A stretch of 64,000 bases of DNA from Patiria pectinifera. Its lineage: Eukaryota; Echinodermata; Asteroidea; Valvatida; Asterinidae. The translations under genes were made by a program, and so were the position numbers. Below are positions 23,394 to 35,573 of this stretch, piece by piece (the first letter of the stretch is position 1; each line of letters starts with the position of its first letter). The stretch spans positions 10,674,465-10,738,464 of the forward strand of contig CM057149.1 in NCBI GenBank assembly GCA_029964075.1. Direction: 5' to 3'. A model generated the notes under the pieces. That model did no database searches. It was not told where the DNA came from and saw only the letters and a program-made list of their open reading frames with translations.

Positions 23394-24019
23394 TGGAACA
23401 GTTGAAGGGTAGCATTCCAGTGGATTTTTTTTTTTCAAATTGTTGTCGTGGAATAATTAAACTCGCTAATTTACACCAGTATTTTCAATGATAAACCTGT
23501 AAAGGTGTCCTTCATTGTCACATTGACTTGCAGGTCTTATGTAACTCCCTTTCTGGAGAAGGTTAAAAGTCGTTCTCCACCTCAGTCTCAGAAACTAAAA
23601 AATAAATTGAAACAATATAAAACCTAATCAACATTCTGGGCAAAACGTTGGTGCAAGTGATGCAAACAATTAATTAGTTTTTTTTTGTAGGTCAAGTTGG
23701 GAGGAGTGCAGACGCTGCAGGCGTGCATTATGCAGCATCCGCAAAGCAAAGCAGCTGCTGGATCTGTAGGAGTGTTAGGATAATGTTATAGGCATTTAGA
23801 TTCGGCGAAATATTCTCATACGCGTTTAGAAACCTCCCGGCGCACCGCGTTCTATCGCTTTTCCGTTCGACAATAAAGCATATTCATACGGATTCAAATG
23901 TTCGGCAAACTCGTGTTTGTTTTTTGTCCTTTTTTTTTGGCTAGACCGGAGACGGTTTGGTACGAAGACCGTGAAGGGACATTGGAGTTGTTTTTTTTTT
24001 TCATGTTCATAATAATATT

Positions 24020-24350
24020 ACGTATGTGTTATTGTCACGTACGTACGTAACTCACGCACGTACTTGAATATTATCACGTACGTAGGTAATATTATCACGT
24101 AGGGCCCACGTGATAATTATTACGTACGTAGGGCCCACGTGATAATTATTAAGTACGTATACACAACGTATACTCGTTTAAGGATACACGTATTATCACC
24201 TACATATGCAATACATGTACGTACGTAATATGTACTTATTTATCAGGTATGTACGCAATAATAATACTAATATTGCGCTAGTACGTAATATTATATTATC
24301 ACACGCACGTATGTGATAAATTAAATGTATCACGTACGTACGTTGTGATT
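24020..24350. repeat. ACGTACGT palindromic low-complexity tract
   Basis: Dense ACGTACGTA and TATTATCACGTACGT words with two GGGCCCACGTGATAATTATT repeats. Nearly every segment is its own reverse complement. No gene signal. Confidence 0.7.
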
Positions 24351-25689
24351 GTCATATGTAAAGTAGTAGGCCCTAAATAAGAACAATATGTTTCTTCTCT
24401 TGGTCTTCGTACCAACGTATCCGCATATCCGCGTACCTGCGTAATCGCGCGATTTCGTGTACCATACTTCGAAAATCTAGGAAACTGTTTAGCAAAGTGC
24501 AATGAACAGTGTTAGGGAAAATGAAGCAAACGAAAATTAGGAGCAAGCATAGCCTGCTGCGAGCATGCGCACATTGAGCCTGCAGGCAGTGCAATGGGGA
24601 GTTTTAGAAGTTTTCCCAAAAAAAAAGTATAACACTAACTTAATGCAAACGAAAATCAGTCTAATGAATAATACTGTCCCCCTAAATTTGGAAGTACTGG
24701 TGTAGTTTATTTTATTTTATCTATTAAGAAACTTCACTCGCAAATTTAAGGTCGATTTTGTAACTGATTGAGAGTCATTTTGTGATGTTCTATCGATCAA
24801 CTGGAATGCTGCCCTCTATACGGACATTGGCTGGTACTTTACTCAACTCAAAACAATAATTAAACAAAGTTAGTAAAACAACTACAGAAAGTGGCAATGC
24901 CTGGTGCGTTGTCCACCAACGACGATATCATTTCTTTATGACTGTCTAAAATGTTTAAGAGCAAACAAGATTCATAAATTCTAGGCCATCGGCAATTGGC
25001 AGTGACCATGCCTGGTGCAGTGTCACTTGTAAGGGATAACCTCTTCGGTGCACATTAGTAGCGCCGATTTCCAAGAGGCCCCTTCCTTCAGGAGAACTTG
25101 AAAATTAAAACTTAAACCATTTAACAAAAACACGGAAGGACGTTACTACTTAAATAGCCATACATAGAAAACTGTTGGTTAATAATTAACGCTAAATCCT
25201 AATGAGCTCTCTGTTAAGGTGACATACACGCTCTTATATTAACACTAAAAGGTCAAAAAATCTGGGATTAACAGCGTCTGTAAAAGCGCCGCATTGTCTA
25301 TACTTCGTTAGTCTGTGAGCAGTGAGGGCACAGTTGACAGTTGACCATATTTTAATTTAATGATCGTAGTAAAATCAAAAGTCATAACTTTGGTTAATTA
25401 TACTTTGCATAAATTTATATAAAAGATATTTTTATTCTGTGAAGAGCTTAGCTCGGTTCATTATTAAGTATTTAAAGATAAACTTTTTTGTGAGTTAAAA
25501 AAATGCTTACAGAGAGAATGACTTTTGGGAGAAAAAACTCAAAAGTAGATTGTATTTTGTTTCATTGTAAATGTTGCATGTTTGATTTGTTTGCCTTTGT
25601 GTGCATTGCTCTCTGTGTGGTGTGATTATTTTTAATGGTATCCGACTATTGTCTCTGACAATAGACAAAATTAAATGTTGTTAATTTTT

Positions 25690-26880
25690 TTTACTGCAAT
25701 ACCTACCCGGATATTTACTTGACTACGCGTATGACGAAAACTGAAAACAAAATTCAAATCGGTCCAAAATGAATTGTAGCAAAATTCACGTCGTAAGCGA
25801 ATTTTTTTCCGAAAAAAAATCACTCCGCTTTCTACGTGTAGGCCTACACGCTAGGAAAATGATGAAAATAACGCGAGGAAAACATCACAGCGTTAGTGAG
25901 AGTAAAAATACCCGAAATCAGTATTAGTTTTCTTGCCACAAAGTAAACAAAATGTGTTATGGAAATAACAAATAAAAATTACGAAAATAACAAAGTAAAC
26001 AAAATGTGTTATGGAAAATACAAATAAAAATTACGAAAATAACGGCATAGAAATTAATCATCTTCAACGAGAGAAGTAAATACATGCACATGTACTTGCA
26101 AATTGGTGCTAATTTCTAAACTTCGATGCCTTTCAAAATTTGGCCACAGAAAAAAATACCGGTTCTACATTGCCTCAAAAAGTCGGAAAGCGAATTTTGG
26201 CAAACGGTGGGGAAATGACGGCAGCAAAAGAAAATGAAATTGACGAAATTACGAGAAAAAAATCACACCATAATGAACAAAATATCTGTTTAAGAAAATG
26301 ACTGAATTTCAGTTATATACAGCGGCATTTCAAAAACATCAAAAGTGTTGGCATTGTCGAGAAGTGCCTTCAAAAAGACCTAAATGCGCCCCCCCCCCCC
26401 CTCAAAAACTACATTGTGAAAGGTACAACTTATTGGCAACCTGCCATTATCGGCGTCGGCACATGTTCGTGTGCATTATGACAAAAAAGATCATGTCTGT
26501 TTTTAAAAGTAAATAGTGGAAACATGGGTAGAATCGTTTAGTTTTTATTTGGTAACAAGTGGCCTTATTACAGGGAGGCTTAGACATAATGCTTTGGAAT
26601 GTTTCCCTCAGTAACAAATGGGCTAGGCCCAGTGTTTTCGTAACCCTGTTCACTTAGGAAAGAGTTGCAGCTTTCATCAAAGAAACTGATGATCTAAAAG
26701 TTGAGACTGCATGGATGAGCTAGGCTGCTTTGTCTGGACGAAAATGAACCCTCCAAGGCTCCAACAGCCTCATCACACAGAAACTCGAGGGACCGGAAGC
26801 AGGGAGGAGGACCGACAGATGAACGGATGACCTGCTTGTTGGGCTACCCATTACTGATTCTCGAGGTTAGTTAACATGTT
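25690..26880 (+). repeat. Segmental duplication, left copy
   Basis: Rich in GAAAATGACG and AAAATTACG words. Shares AATCGGTCCAAA, CACAGCGTTAGTGAGAG, AGTCGGAAAGCGAATTTTGG, CAACCTGCCATTATC and the E1 exon unit, in the same order, with about 28850-30900. The copies are diverged and the right one is longer. Confidence 0.65.
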
Positions 26881-28680
26881 GGCCTCCTCTTTGCAGGATC
26901 AATCAAGTCACAGAACTCATCAAAATGGGCGATTTGACTATGTTATAATGTTCTTCCACAAAGAATGAGTTCTTGGTAGCGGGCTTTGCTTAGTGGGGTT
27001 AATTCAATGTTTTCTTTCCCCTTTCTAGCCCTGGAACAAATACAGCTCAATTATTCAAATGTTTTCTTTCGTGTCCTTTCAGAAAAATGAGGACCACTGA
27101 CTGATGAGGGAATTGCTTTACTGAGATTGATGAGCCTGCCTCAAGACATCGTCAGGGCTCCATCAGCCTTATCACACAGAAACTCGAGGAACCAGAAGCA
27201 GGGAGGAGGACCGACAGATGAGCGGAAGACCTGCTTGCTGGGCTTCCCATTACTGACTATCCGGTGTGTGTACATGTAGCCTACTTAAACAGAAACAATT
27301 CAGAACTAATCAAAATGGGCGATCTGGCGCTCTTCTATGTTCGTCCACAAACAACGAGTTCTGGTAGCGGGGCTTTGCTTTGTTGGGTTAATTCAATGTT
27401 TTCTTTCCCCTTTCGAGCCCTGGCACGAATACAGCTTAATAATTCAAAGTTTTCTTTCGTATCCTTTCAGAAAAATGAGGACCACTGACTGACGAGGGAA
27501 TTGCTTTACTGAGATTGATGTGCCTGCCTCAAGACATCGTCAGGGCTCCATCAGCCTTATCAAACAGAAACTCGAGGAACTGGAAGCAGGGAGGAGGACC
27601 GACAGATGAACGGATGACCTGCTTGTTGGGCTTCCCATTCCTGATTATTAGGTTAGTTTACATGTAGGTCCCCTTGTAACAGGAACAATCAAGTCACAGA
27701 ACTAATTTAAATGGGCGATCTGACTCTGTTATTATGTTCGTCCACAAACGAGTTCTGGTACCGGTAGCAGGGCTTTGCTTTGTGGGGATAATTCAATGTT
27801 TTCTTTCCCCTTTCGAGCCCTGGCACGAATACAGCTCAATAATTCAAATGTTTCCTTTCGTTATTTGAATCCTTTCAGCAAAGTGAGGACCACTGACTGA
27901 TGAGGGAATTGCTCTACTGAGATGAGGATGAGCCTGCCTCAAGACATCGTCAGGGCTCCGACAGCCTCATCAAACAGAAACTCGAGGAACCGGAAGCAGG
28001 GAGGAGGACCGACAGATGAACGGATGACCTGCTTGCTGGGCTTCCCATTACTAATTCTTGAGGTAAGTTTTTAGTTGCATGTACCTAAAGAATAAGCAGA
28101 AACAAAAATGGTAATCAAAATGGGTGATCTGGCGCTCTTCTATGTTCTCCCACAAATAAAGAGTGCTGGTAGTGGGGCACTGCTTTGTGGGGTTAATTCG
28201 AACATTTCTTCCCCCCCCCCCCATCTTGCTCTACCTTATAGATATTTCTTAATAATAATTCGGATATTTTCTTTCGTCATTTGAATCTTTTTACAGACAT
28301 GAGGACCACTGACTGGTGAGGGAATTGCCCTATGATGGATGAGCCTGCCTCAAGCTGCCTCAAGCTGCCATAAGCTGGAAGGACCGACGGAGGACTGACA
28401 CTGCCTGCTTGGTTGGCCATTACCGATTCTTGAGGTATGTTTACTTGAAAAGAGACCAGGGAAATGTAAGCCTAAACTTCAATTTGTTATTCCTTCAATA
28501 CTGTGTCACCTCTTACGATGCTAGATTTCCTCTTTAAATATTAACTCTAAAATTTGCTAGTTTACTCTTTTTGTCATGTTTTAGAAGATGAGGACCGCCA
28601 AGCTTGGATGAGACTGGAAAATTACGAAGCTGCTATCTGGACAAGGATGCCCTCATCAGACACTTTCCAATTTGCGGAAT
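26655..28680 (+). ncRNA. Candidate spliced non-coding RNA gene built from tandemly duplicated exons
   Basis: Six exon-like blocks alternate with intron-like DNA. E1 is about 26645-26865, E2 27083-27263, E3 27471-27651, E4 27879-28062, E5 28297-28434, and E6 starts at 28585. Most begin after a pyrimidine tract ending in CAG or TAG (TTTCGTGTCCTTTCAG before E2) with the word ATGAGGACC close behind. E1-E5 end at a GT donor: GTTAGT, GTGTGT, GTTAGT, GTAAGT, GTATGT. E2-E4 are about 181 bp and nearly identical; E5 and E6 are diverged. The introns between them also share a conserved block. The first ATG gives only a 5-codon frame (MRTTD), so a protein from that start is unlikely. A second frame is open in E2-E4. 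Alternatives are a duplicated UTR exon of an unknown gene, a host gene for intronic small RNAs, or a satellite that happens to carry splice-like words. Expression is not visible from sequence. Confidence 0.4.
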
Positions 28681-28849
28681 ATTGGATCAAAATCAGACTG
28701 CATATTATTTTGCAATATTATAAAATATAAAAACGACGAAAATACGAATTCTTACGCCAAAGTTACCGCTATAATTGGAAGAATTAATAGCTTAAATCAC
28801 TGTTACTTGTTAACTTTACTGAGATACCTATACCTGAAATATTTGACAA

Positions 28850-30900
28850 CGAATATGACGAAAATTGAAGAAAAAAAGTCAAATGTGTGTAAAATACATT
28901 GCAGTGAAAATCAAATCATGAGCGGATTTTCTTCTCACAGAAATGCTGCTCCGCTTCCAACAAGTGGCTGAGAAAATGATAAAATTTACGCCGAAAATAA
29001 CTGAAATCAGTGTTGTTTTTACCTTTACTGCGATACCTACAGGAAATATTTGACTAAACGCATGTGACGAAACGTGGAAACAAAAATCAAATCGGTCCAA
29101 ATTAAATTACAACGAAAATCACACAGTACGTGGAGTTTCTTCTCGAAGCACAGCACTCTGTTTCTACAGGTAGCTACAGGAAAATTACGAAAATTACACC
29201 GAAAATCAACGCGGCATATAAGTGAAGTGACGAAACATAGTTTACACGGCTAAAAAATCACAGCGTTAGTGAGAGAAATAATACTTGATATCAGTGTTAT
29301 TTTTCTTACCTACAAAGTAAAAAAAAATCGATTGCGGAAGAACCAAATTAAAGAGACGAAAATCACGGTAAAAAGATTAACAGCGGCAGCGAAAGAAATA
29401 AATATTTGAAAATCGGTAATTTTCTAAACTTCTAGGCCCTATGCCATGATGCAAAACTTTGCTAAAGAAAAATGACCGAAATAATGTTAACAAAAAAAAT
29501 CAAATTATAATCGCCAACCACTTCCGGTACGGTACTACACTGCTAAAAAAAGTCGGAAAGCGAATTTTGGTAAACGGTGGGGAAAATGACGGCAGGAAAA
29601 AAGTTTTAGAAAATGACGGAAATTAAGGAACAACTCCTGTATCGATGTAAAGAAAATGACTGAATTTCAATTAAAGCAGCATGTTAAAGGCATTCCTCAA
29701 GTTCTAGGCCTACACCACATCTTTTAAGTATTATTCGTCAGCGAAAATAACTGCAATTTGTGACATTGTCAAGAAGTTTCCCTTCAAAAAGGCCAGAAAT
29801 AGCCAGGTTATGCATGTAAAAGGGTACAACTTAAGTGTAATCAACAAAGCGATAGGGAAAATGGCTGAATAAGACATGCGACATATTTACTATCGCATGC
29901 GACATTTCTTCGTGTTTTTGTAAAGGTTTAAACTTAATCTACATCATTTACGTGAGTCCGATTTGGAAAGATCGGCAGGGATACATGTTTTCATCAAGTG
30001 TATATTTCTCCTTTGAGTTACTCATTAATTTGGTTGTCTTACTTTGACCTTTGATAACGTATAAGGTCGACAGTGCTGATTTATTGAAGGGGAGAATACG
30101 AAAACCATAACGGAAAAAAGCGTTGCAGTAGTTAAAGAGATCGGTCTAATATAGACTTTCACGATCGAATCTTTGTGGGCTACGAGTATACCGTACTTAA
30201 CGTAAATTTCAAAAGAAAGCATTTCAAGACATGCGACAGGTTTAGAGTAACATAGAAAACTACTATTTCCTTGTTGATTTTAGCCTACGTGTAACCCTCC
30301 CTCCGTATAGTACTATGTTCAATGTAAGTCCGATTTGGAAGGGATCGGCAAGGATTAAGATGGCATTTTGTCATCTTAATGTCACGTGAATTTCTTTTAA
30401 TGGTTGTTTATAGTGTGCGAGTTATATGCAGTTTCCAAAGCAACCTGCCATTATCAGCGTCGGCACATTATGACAAAGTAATCGTGTCTGTTTTAAAAAG
30501 GAAATAATGGAAACATGGGTAGAATCGTTTGGTTTCCATTGGGTCCTACCCATGACCTGGTTATAGGTAGGCTTAGACATAATTATTGGCTACATTTGCA
30601 ATGTTTCACTTCAGTAACAAATGGGCTAGGCCCAGTGTTTTAGTACTCCTGTCCACTTAGGAAAGAGTTGCAGCTTTCATCAAAGAAACTGATGATCTAA
30701 AAGTTGAGACTGTATGGATGAGCTAGGCTGCTTTGTCTGGACGAAAATGAACCCTCCAAGGCTCCAACAGCCTCATCACACAGAAACTCAGGAACCGGAA
30801 GCAGGAAGGAGGACCGACAGATGAACAGATGACCTACTTGCTGGGCTTCCAATTACTGATTCTGGAAGTTAGTTTACATGTAGGCTTCCTCTAAGACTTA
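28850..30900 (+). repeat. Segmental duplication, right copy
   Basis: Same ordered landmarks as 25690-26880, direct orientation, with extra sequence around 29700-30400. Part of the AT-rich leader (GATACCTA...TATTTGAC words) is itself repeated twice, near 28820 and 29030. No coding frame was recognised. Confidence 0.6.
30645..30867 (+). repeat. Detached copy of exon-like unit E1
   Basis: This closely matches 26645-26865: the same run GAAAGAGTTGCAGCTTTC, the AGGCTCCAACAGCCTCATCA block and a GTTAGT donor-like end. A one-base deletion in the CTCGAGG word shifts the frame that is open in E2-E4. The intron-like block after it (about 30900-30995) also resembles the introns of the main array. Confidence 0.6.
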
Positions 30901-30999
30901 GTCACAGAACTCAAACTTGGTGATTGGCACTTTTCTGTGTTCTTCCACACAACGAGTGCTGGTATAGCGTTGTGTTGTTTTGTGGGGTAAAAAGTAATT

Positions 31000-32420
31000 T
31001 TGATTTCATTAAATTATTTATGCCTCTAAAATAATCTTAAACCGGATACTGCAACAGACAGTTAACAATGGACAGTAATGGAAACTTGCTGAAAAATTAT
31101 TGTAAGGGTAATGATTTGTCACTGGCTTTTTAGCAGTGACATGTCTGGGAGAAGGGATGTTCCTTTGATCTGTCCTGGGCCATCCAAAATTATTGCATCA
31201 ATAAGTTAATCATTTCATACTCCTTACCTTTAATGCATTCAATTGGATCTTCTCGGTAAATTATAAACGAGGTCTTTCTAAGGCTTTCTATTTGCTTTTT
31301 GTTCAGTTGACAATGGAGAATTTTGCTCTATAAATTTAATTTGATATTGAAAGTGCATTTTTAAGAAAACCAATTTAAGTCATTAGTATTTTGAAAGATT
31401 TCAAAAAGGATTAATTTATTGTTTAAAAACTGAAGAACTGTAACAAACTTTATTAAAATTTAACGTCTTTAACTAGACGTCGGTTTAACTAAAACGTGAC
31501 TTTCTTTCCATTGTATATTTATTAGAAAACACAAGAACGTTGAATTTTTAGGAACATTTAAAGAATAAACTGTTTAGGAACTTCTATCCATCAAAATGCA
31601 TTGCAACAGGTATGAGTGACACTCGAATTACATTTGTGTTTGTCCTTTTGTGATTTATTTCATTGCACTTTTTAACCTGTTATATTTTTACTTCGTATGC
31701 ACAATTTTTTTTCTTGGTGGTTTTGCATGTCTTTTCATTTTCCTAATAATTAACTAACCTCTCACAAAAGGATAAACGCAATATATATCGAGTGTTGAAC
31801 TTGCCTCGCATCAAATATTTTTTTTCACATAATAGCTAAATTAGACAAAATATAGTCCTGAAATGTTTCAAAATCTAGGATTTTTTTTGGGGGGGGACTT
31901 TACCGTGTACAGTCATGTAGTCGTTGCTTATGTAATAATCATCTATATTATAAAGTGATTATTAATTTCTCAAATTTATTGGCCTTCTGCCCAACTTTTT
32001 CACTCATTTGGAATCTTTTGTATATGTTTGTATGAATTGGTTTCAATATTTGTATGTCAATAAGACTAAGGAATTAAACAAAATAAATAAAACTTGAAAG
32101 ATGTGAGACACTTGATCCTTGGAAGGTTGTCAGTATTTTGCCTATATTTTTGTTTTAGTTGTTGGCGGGGAAGGTCAAGCTACTACAAAAGTAACAAAAC
32201 CCAGCTGAAATGACGTTTTATTATTTATGGGTGATTGGGGGCGGAGTGCGCACATAAAGGCACGTCAGGGAATACAAAATAATTAGCTGTTTTTGTAAGA
32301 GAAATCTTTACTCTCAAACGAAATTAAAAAAAAATCTCCTAGGCTCCTAGGTTCTACCTTTTATAATTGTCCAATAAAAAGACCCGAGTTTGCATACGCC
32401 GGCCAAATCACAATTTGCAT
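31000..32420. other. AT-rich intergenic sequence, nothing recognised
   Basis: Poly-T and AATAAA words but no open frame with features and no inverted repeat I could trace. It follows the exon-like array and its duplicate. Confidence 0.4.
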
Positions 32421-32428
32421 GCCCCCAT

Positions 32429-32729
32429 CAAGGGCGGATCCAGAACACAATATTTTTTTGGGGGGGGGCCAAAAAATTTGGACCCCCAAAAAGTGGGTCA
32501 AAAAAATTACGGCGTGGGGTTCGGATTGGATTCTAGATCCTCTGTGGTGCGATCTGAGGCAATTTCTGACCACTTTAACCAAAGTTTTTTTATGAGGAAA
32601 AGATGGTGGTGTACTCATTGCCTGCCTTTATTGCGATGTCACATAAACAAAAAATGGTCTCGGTTTTTTTTGGGGGGGGGGCATGGCCCCCTTTGGGCCC
32701 CCCTCCCCCCCCCCCCGGATCCGCCCTTG
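32429..32729. mobile_element. hAT-like MITE with perfect 8-bp target duplication
   Basis: CAAGGGCGGATCC...GGATCCGCCCTTG flanked by GCCCCCAT at 32421-32428 and 32730-32737. Interior homopolymer G and C runs. Related sequence (TCTGTGGTGTGATCTGAGGC) recurs near 38955 and 39152. Confidence 0.85.
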
Positions 32730-32737
32730 GCCCCCAT

Positions 32738-34965
32738 GGGCTTTTAAAAAGAACTTTTGCAAATGGGAAAGACACTTTGGAAACAACCAATCAGTTTGAA
32801 TATGCTTCATGAATTTCTGAATAAACGAGGACATTTTTAAATAGTATTTAATTACTATTATTTTTCGATGTGGTGGTGGCGGGGTGGCGGCGGGGGGAGG
32901 GCTAGACAGAAGATATATTTTAGGAATGGCGTAATGAAACCGACAGCGGGCGCAATAATTTTGATTAGGGTTTCAAAAATTTCTACGCGAGTCGTTAATT
33001 TGCATAAAAAGACCCCCCCCACACAATTTTTTTTATAAAAAACGAGACCGTCTAGTTTAAAAATCGGTGGAATCGTGCGAATATAGCCGAGGATCATCTC
33101 CCTAGCTTTTGAGCTATTATCTAAGATCAGATTTGATAAAATTAGGGTCCAAAATGGGTCCTATTTGTACGAGAAAATGTAGGGATGCCATTGGTAACTT
33201 TGGCAGTTTGCAGGCTCAGCATTACCGGCTGGCTTCAACCCCATTATTTTTCAATTTCAATTCAATTCACTTTATTTTCCACATACAAAAAGACAATCAG
33301 AGTTACATATATACAAAATATGTGGATGGGGATCCCTAAAAAAGCAATGCGTGTTGGGTAGAGATCCCCAGTTACAATCATACAAAAATATACAAGTTAC
33401 ACACACAAACAACACATAAGGACATAACACCCGACATGAATATGGGAATAACATGCAGCTGCAACCCCGTGAAAAAAAAGAGAGAAACAATTAAGTACTT
33501 AAATATTTTTCCAATAATTTATTTTGTATTAATTTTGTGCTTAAAGAACGAGAGACTGGAGATATTTTTTAGGGAAAAATCAACCGAGCTCCGCAGCTTG
33601 GGACCTTCATGCTTTACAGTTGCCATAGAGATTGCAGTACGTGCGTGAGACCGATGAAATTCATTAAACTGTCTTGTAAAATAAAGGTGCGTATCATAAT
33701 TTTTGGAAACATAGAACAAATCCAATTGGGTAAACTGTTAGTGTTAAGTTGATGCATGAAGGAGCCCAGCTGAAGAGAGTAAATTTCATGAACTTTTAGA
33801 GTATTGCAATCATAAAAAGTGGATTACTATGCTCATGAAAGTCAACGTTGTTAATGATACGTAATACTTTTTTCTGTTCTTTGAGGATTCTATGAATTTG
33901 ACTACCACTATTGCCCCATGCAAGTATTCCATATGTAATATAAGGTACAATAAATATCCTGGGGAAAAGTACATTTCAGCTTGGATATAATACCTATTAT
34001 ATGTTTCTAGAAATAACGATAGAAATGTGATTAATATGTTTGTTCCAAGAAAGAGTGTCATCAATATACAGTTTTTATAATATTAGTATTATCAATACGG
34101 ATTGAAAACGGCTGACAGTATTTCCTATTACTGAATAACATATAGTTAGTTTTTTAATATTAAGAGACAACTTGTTTGCTGTGATCCAGGCAGATACTTT
34201 TATCAACTCATAATTAGGCCTAGTCGTATCAAAAAGTACATTTACATCATTGTGGCTATAGAATAAATTACTGTCATCAGCAAAAAGAATAAAAGAAAAT
34301 ACATCTGAGGATTTATCAAAATCATTAAATGTATATAGAGAATAAAAGGGGACCCAAGATAGAACCCTGTGGGACTCCACAAGATATTTCACCATAGACT
34401 GGGTTCCATTGATAGATACAAATTGCTGACGGTTCAAGATAACTCCTGAACCAGTCTAAGACAACTCCTCTAATTCCATAATATTCCAATTTAGATCAAA
34501 GGATGTCATGATCAACCGTGTCGAAGGCCTTGGACAGGTCCAGGAAGATACCAATTGTAGCAAAGGATGCGTCTAAACCGGTTGTTATTTTGTCAATTAA
34601 TTTAATAAAAGCATGTGTAGTGGAATGTTGTGCTCGAAATCCATATTGATTATCCGAAATTATACAGCGTTTGTCAAAGAATTCTATGGTACGTTTATAA
34701 ACAACACGTTCTATAATCTTAGAAAATGAAGAAAGAAATGAAATTGGTCGATAATATTACTTGCCATTGTAGGATTGCCACTTTTAAATATGGGAGTGAT
34801 TCTGGCAATCTTCATTTTGGCTCGGGGTTTTGTGCGTAAACCTTATCAGTCAGCCGATCACGCTACATATTGACTTCAGCCAAACCGCAAGTCCCATCAT
34901 AAGGAATAAGTTAACCGGACCATTTTTTCCCAAGAGTGTGTCTCTAATCTGTAAGGTGCTTAATT
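32738..34965. mobile_element. Dispersed repeat G, copy 1, interrupted by a LINE
   Basis: 32738-33250 matches the inner part of copy 2 (GGAAAGACACTTTGGAAACA, GCGGGCGCAATAA, GAAAATGTAGGGATGCCATT). 34836-34965 matches its direct repeat (GGTTTTGTGCGTAAACCTTA, AAGGAATAAGTTAACCGGAC). The LINE fragment at 33252-34835 lies between, so it inserted into this repeat. Confidence 0.65.
33252..34835 (-). mobile_element. 5'-truncated non-LTR retrotransposon (LINE) with reverse transcriptase
   Basis: Read on the minus strand from 34.83 kb: SNYRPIS-like entry, FLDLSKAFDTVDHDI at about 34560-34500, then SFILFADDSNLFYSHNDVN (FADD catalytic box near 34290), AWITANKLSLNIKK, and a C-terminal domain ending near 33540 (RTAISMATVKHEGPKLRSS). 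A 3' UTR runs to about 33252. Several frameshifts break it. It interrupts dispersed repeat G, whose pieces resume on both sides. Confidence 0.85.
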
Positions 34966-34972
34966 TTCCAGG

Positions 34973-35129
34973 GTGCGAGTCGGTCAGGGGGCGAGTCGGT
35001 CAGGGGGCGAGTCGATCAGGAGGCGAGTCGGTCAGGGGGGGAGCCGGTAAGGGGCGAGTCAGTTAGGGGGCGAGTCGGTAAGGGGCGAGTCGGTTAAGGG
35101 TCGAGTCGGCCAGGGGACGAGTTGACCTG
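34973..35129 (+). repeat. 16-bp minisatellite, array 2
   Basis: About ten units of GGGGGCGAGTCGGTCA, with the end GACGAGTTGACCTGCAT mirroring the start of array 1. It follows the repeat G/LINE block. Confidence 0.8.
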
Positions 35130-35497
35130 CATGGACCATAGACATAGGTTCTTTATGACATTACCGATAATCAGTTAGGGCGCCCTCAAGCGTTAAACTA
35201 CGTACGTTGCTTTGCAACGTACACGCTGCATGCACTTTGCACTGTACTGCACTGTATATATGTACGCTGTATACTATGCATTCCGATGCGATTCGATCGG
35301 TATTTTTGTCATTGACGCTGCACAGACATGCATTACATTGGAGTATGGTGTGTGTGAACCTAAATTTATTGCTGAATTTATCGGTTATGTTTCGGAAGTT
35401 GTGTTGTAACCTGCGCTGTAATAGATGGCCAATTCGAGTACGATATCTGGGAAAGAAAGATGCATCCTGACGACACTTTTTTTCATCAACTCAATTG

Positions 35498-35573
35498 TAG
35501 CTCTACTGAGTGGAGCGCTGAATTACGGGTACCCCTCCATACCCGTAATTCAGCGCTCCACTCAGTAGAGCTA
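35498..35573. mobile_element. 76-bp perfect hairpin element with 9-bp target duplication
   Basis: Two perfect 34-base arms (TAGCTCTACTGAGTGGAGCG start) around an 8-base loop CCCCTCCA, flanked by ACTCAATTG at 35489-35497 and 35574-35582. A solo right arm occurs at about 37440-37470. Confidence 0.85.

Noticed and set aside
27083-28062. Box C/D snoRNA formed within the exon copies (TGATGAG with CTGA)
   Set aside because: C-box purine missing or spacing too long, and the terminal stem is not shared among copies; kept only as an open question about the introns.
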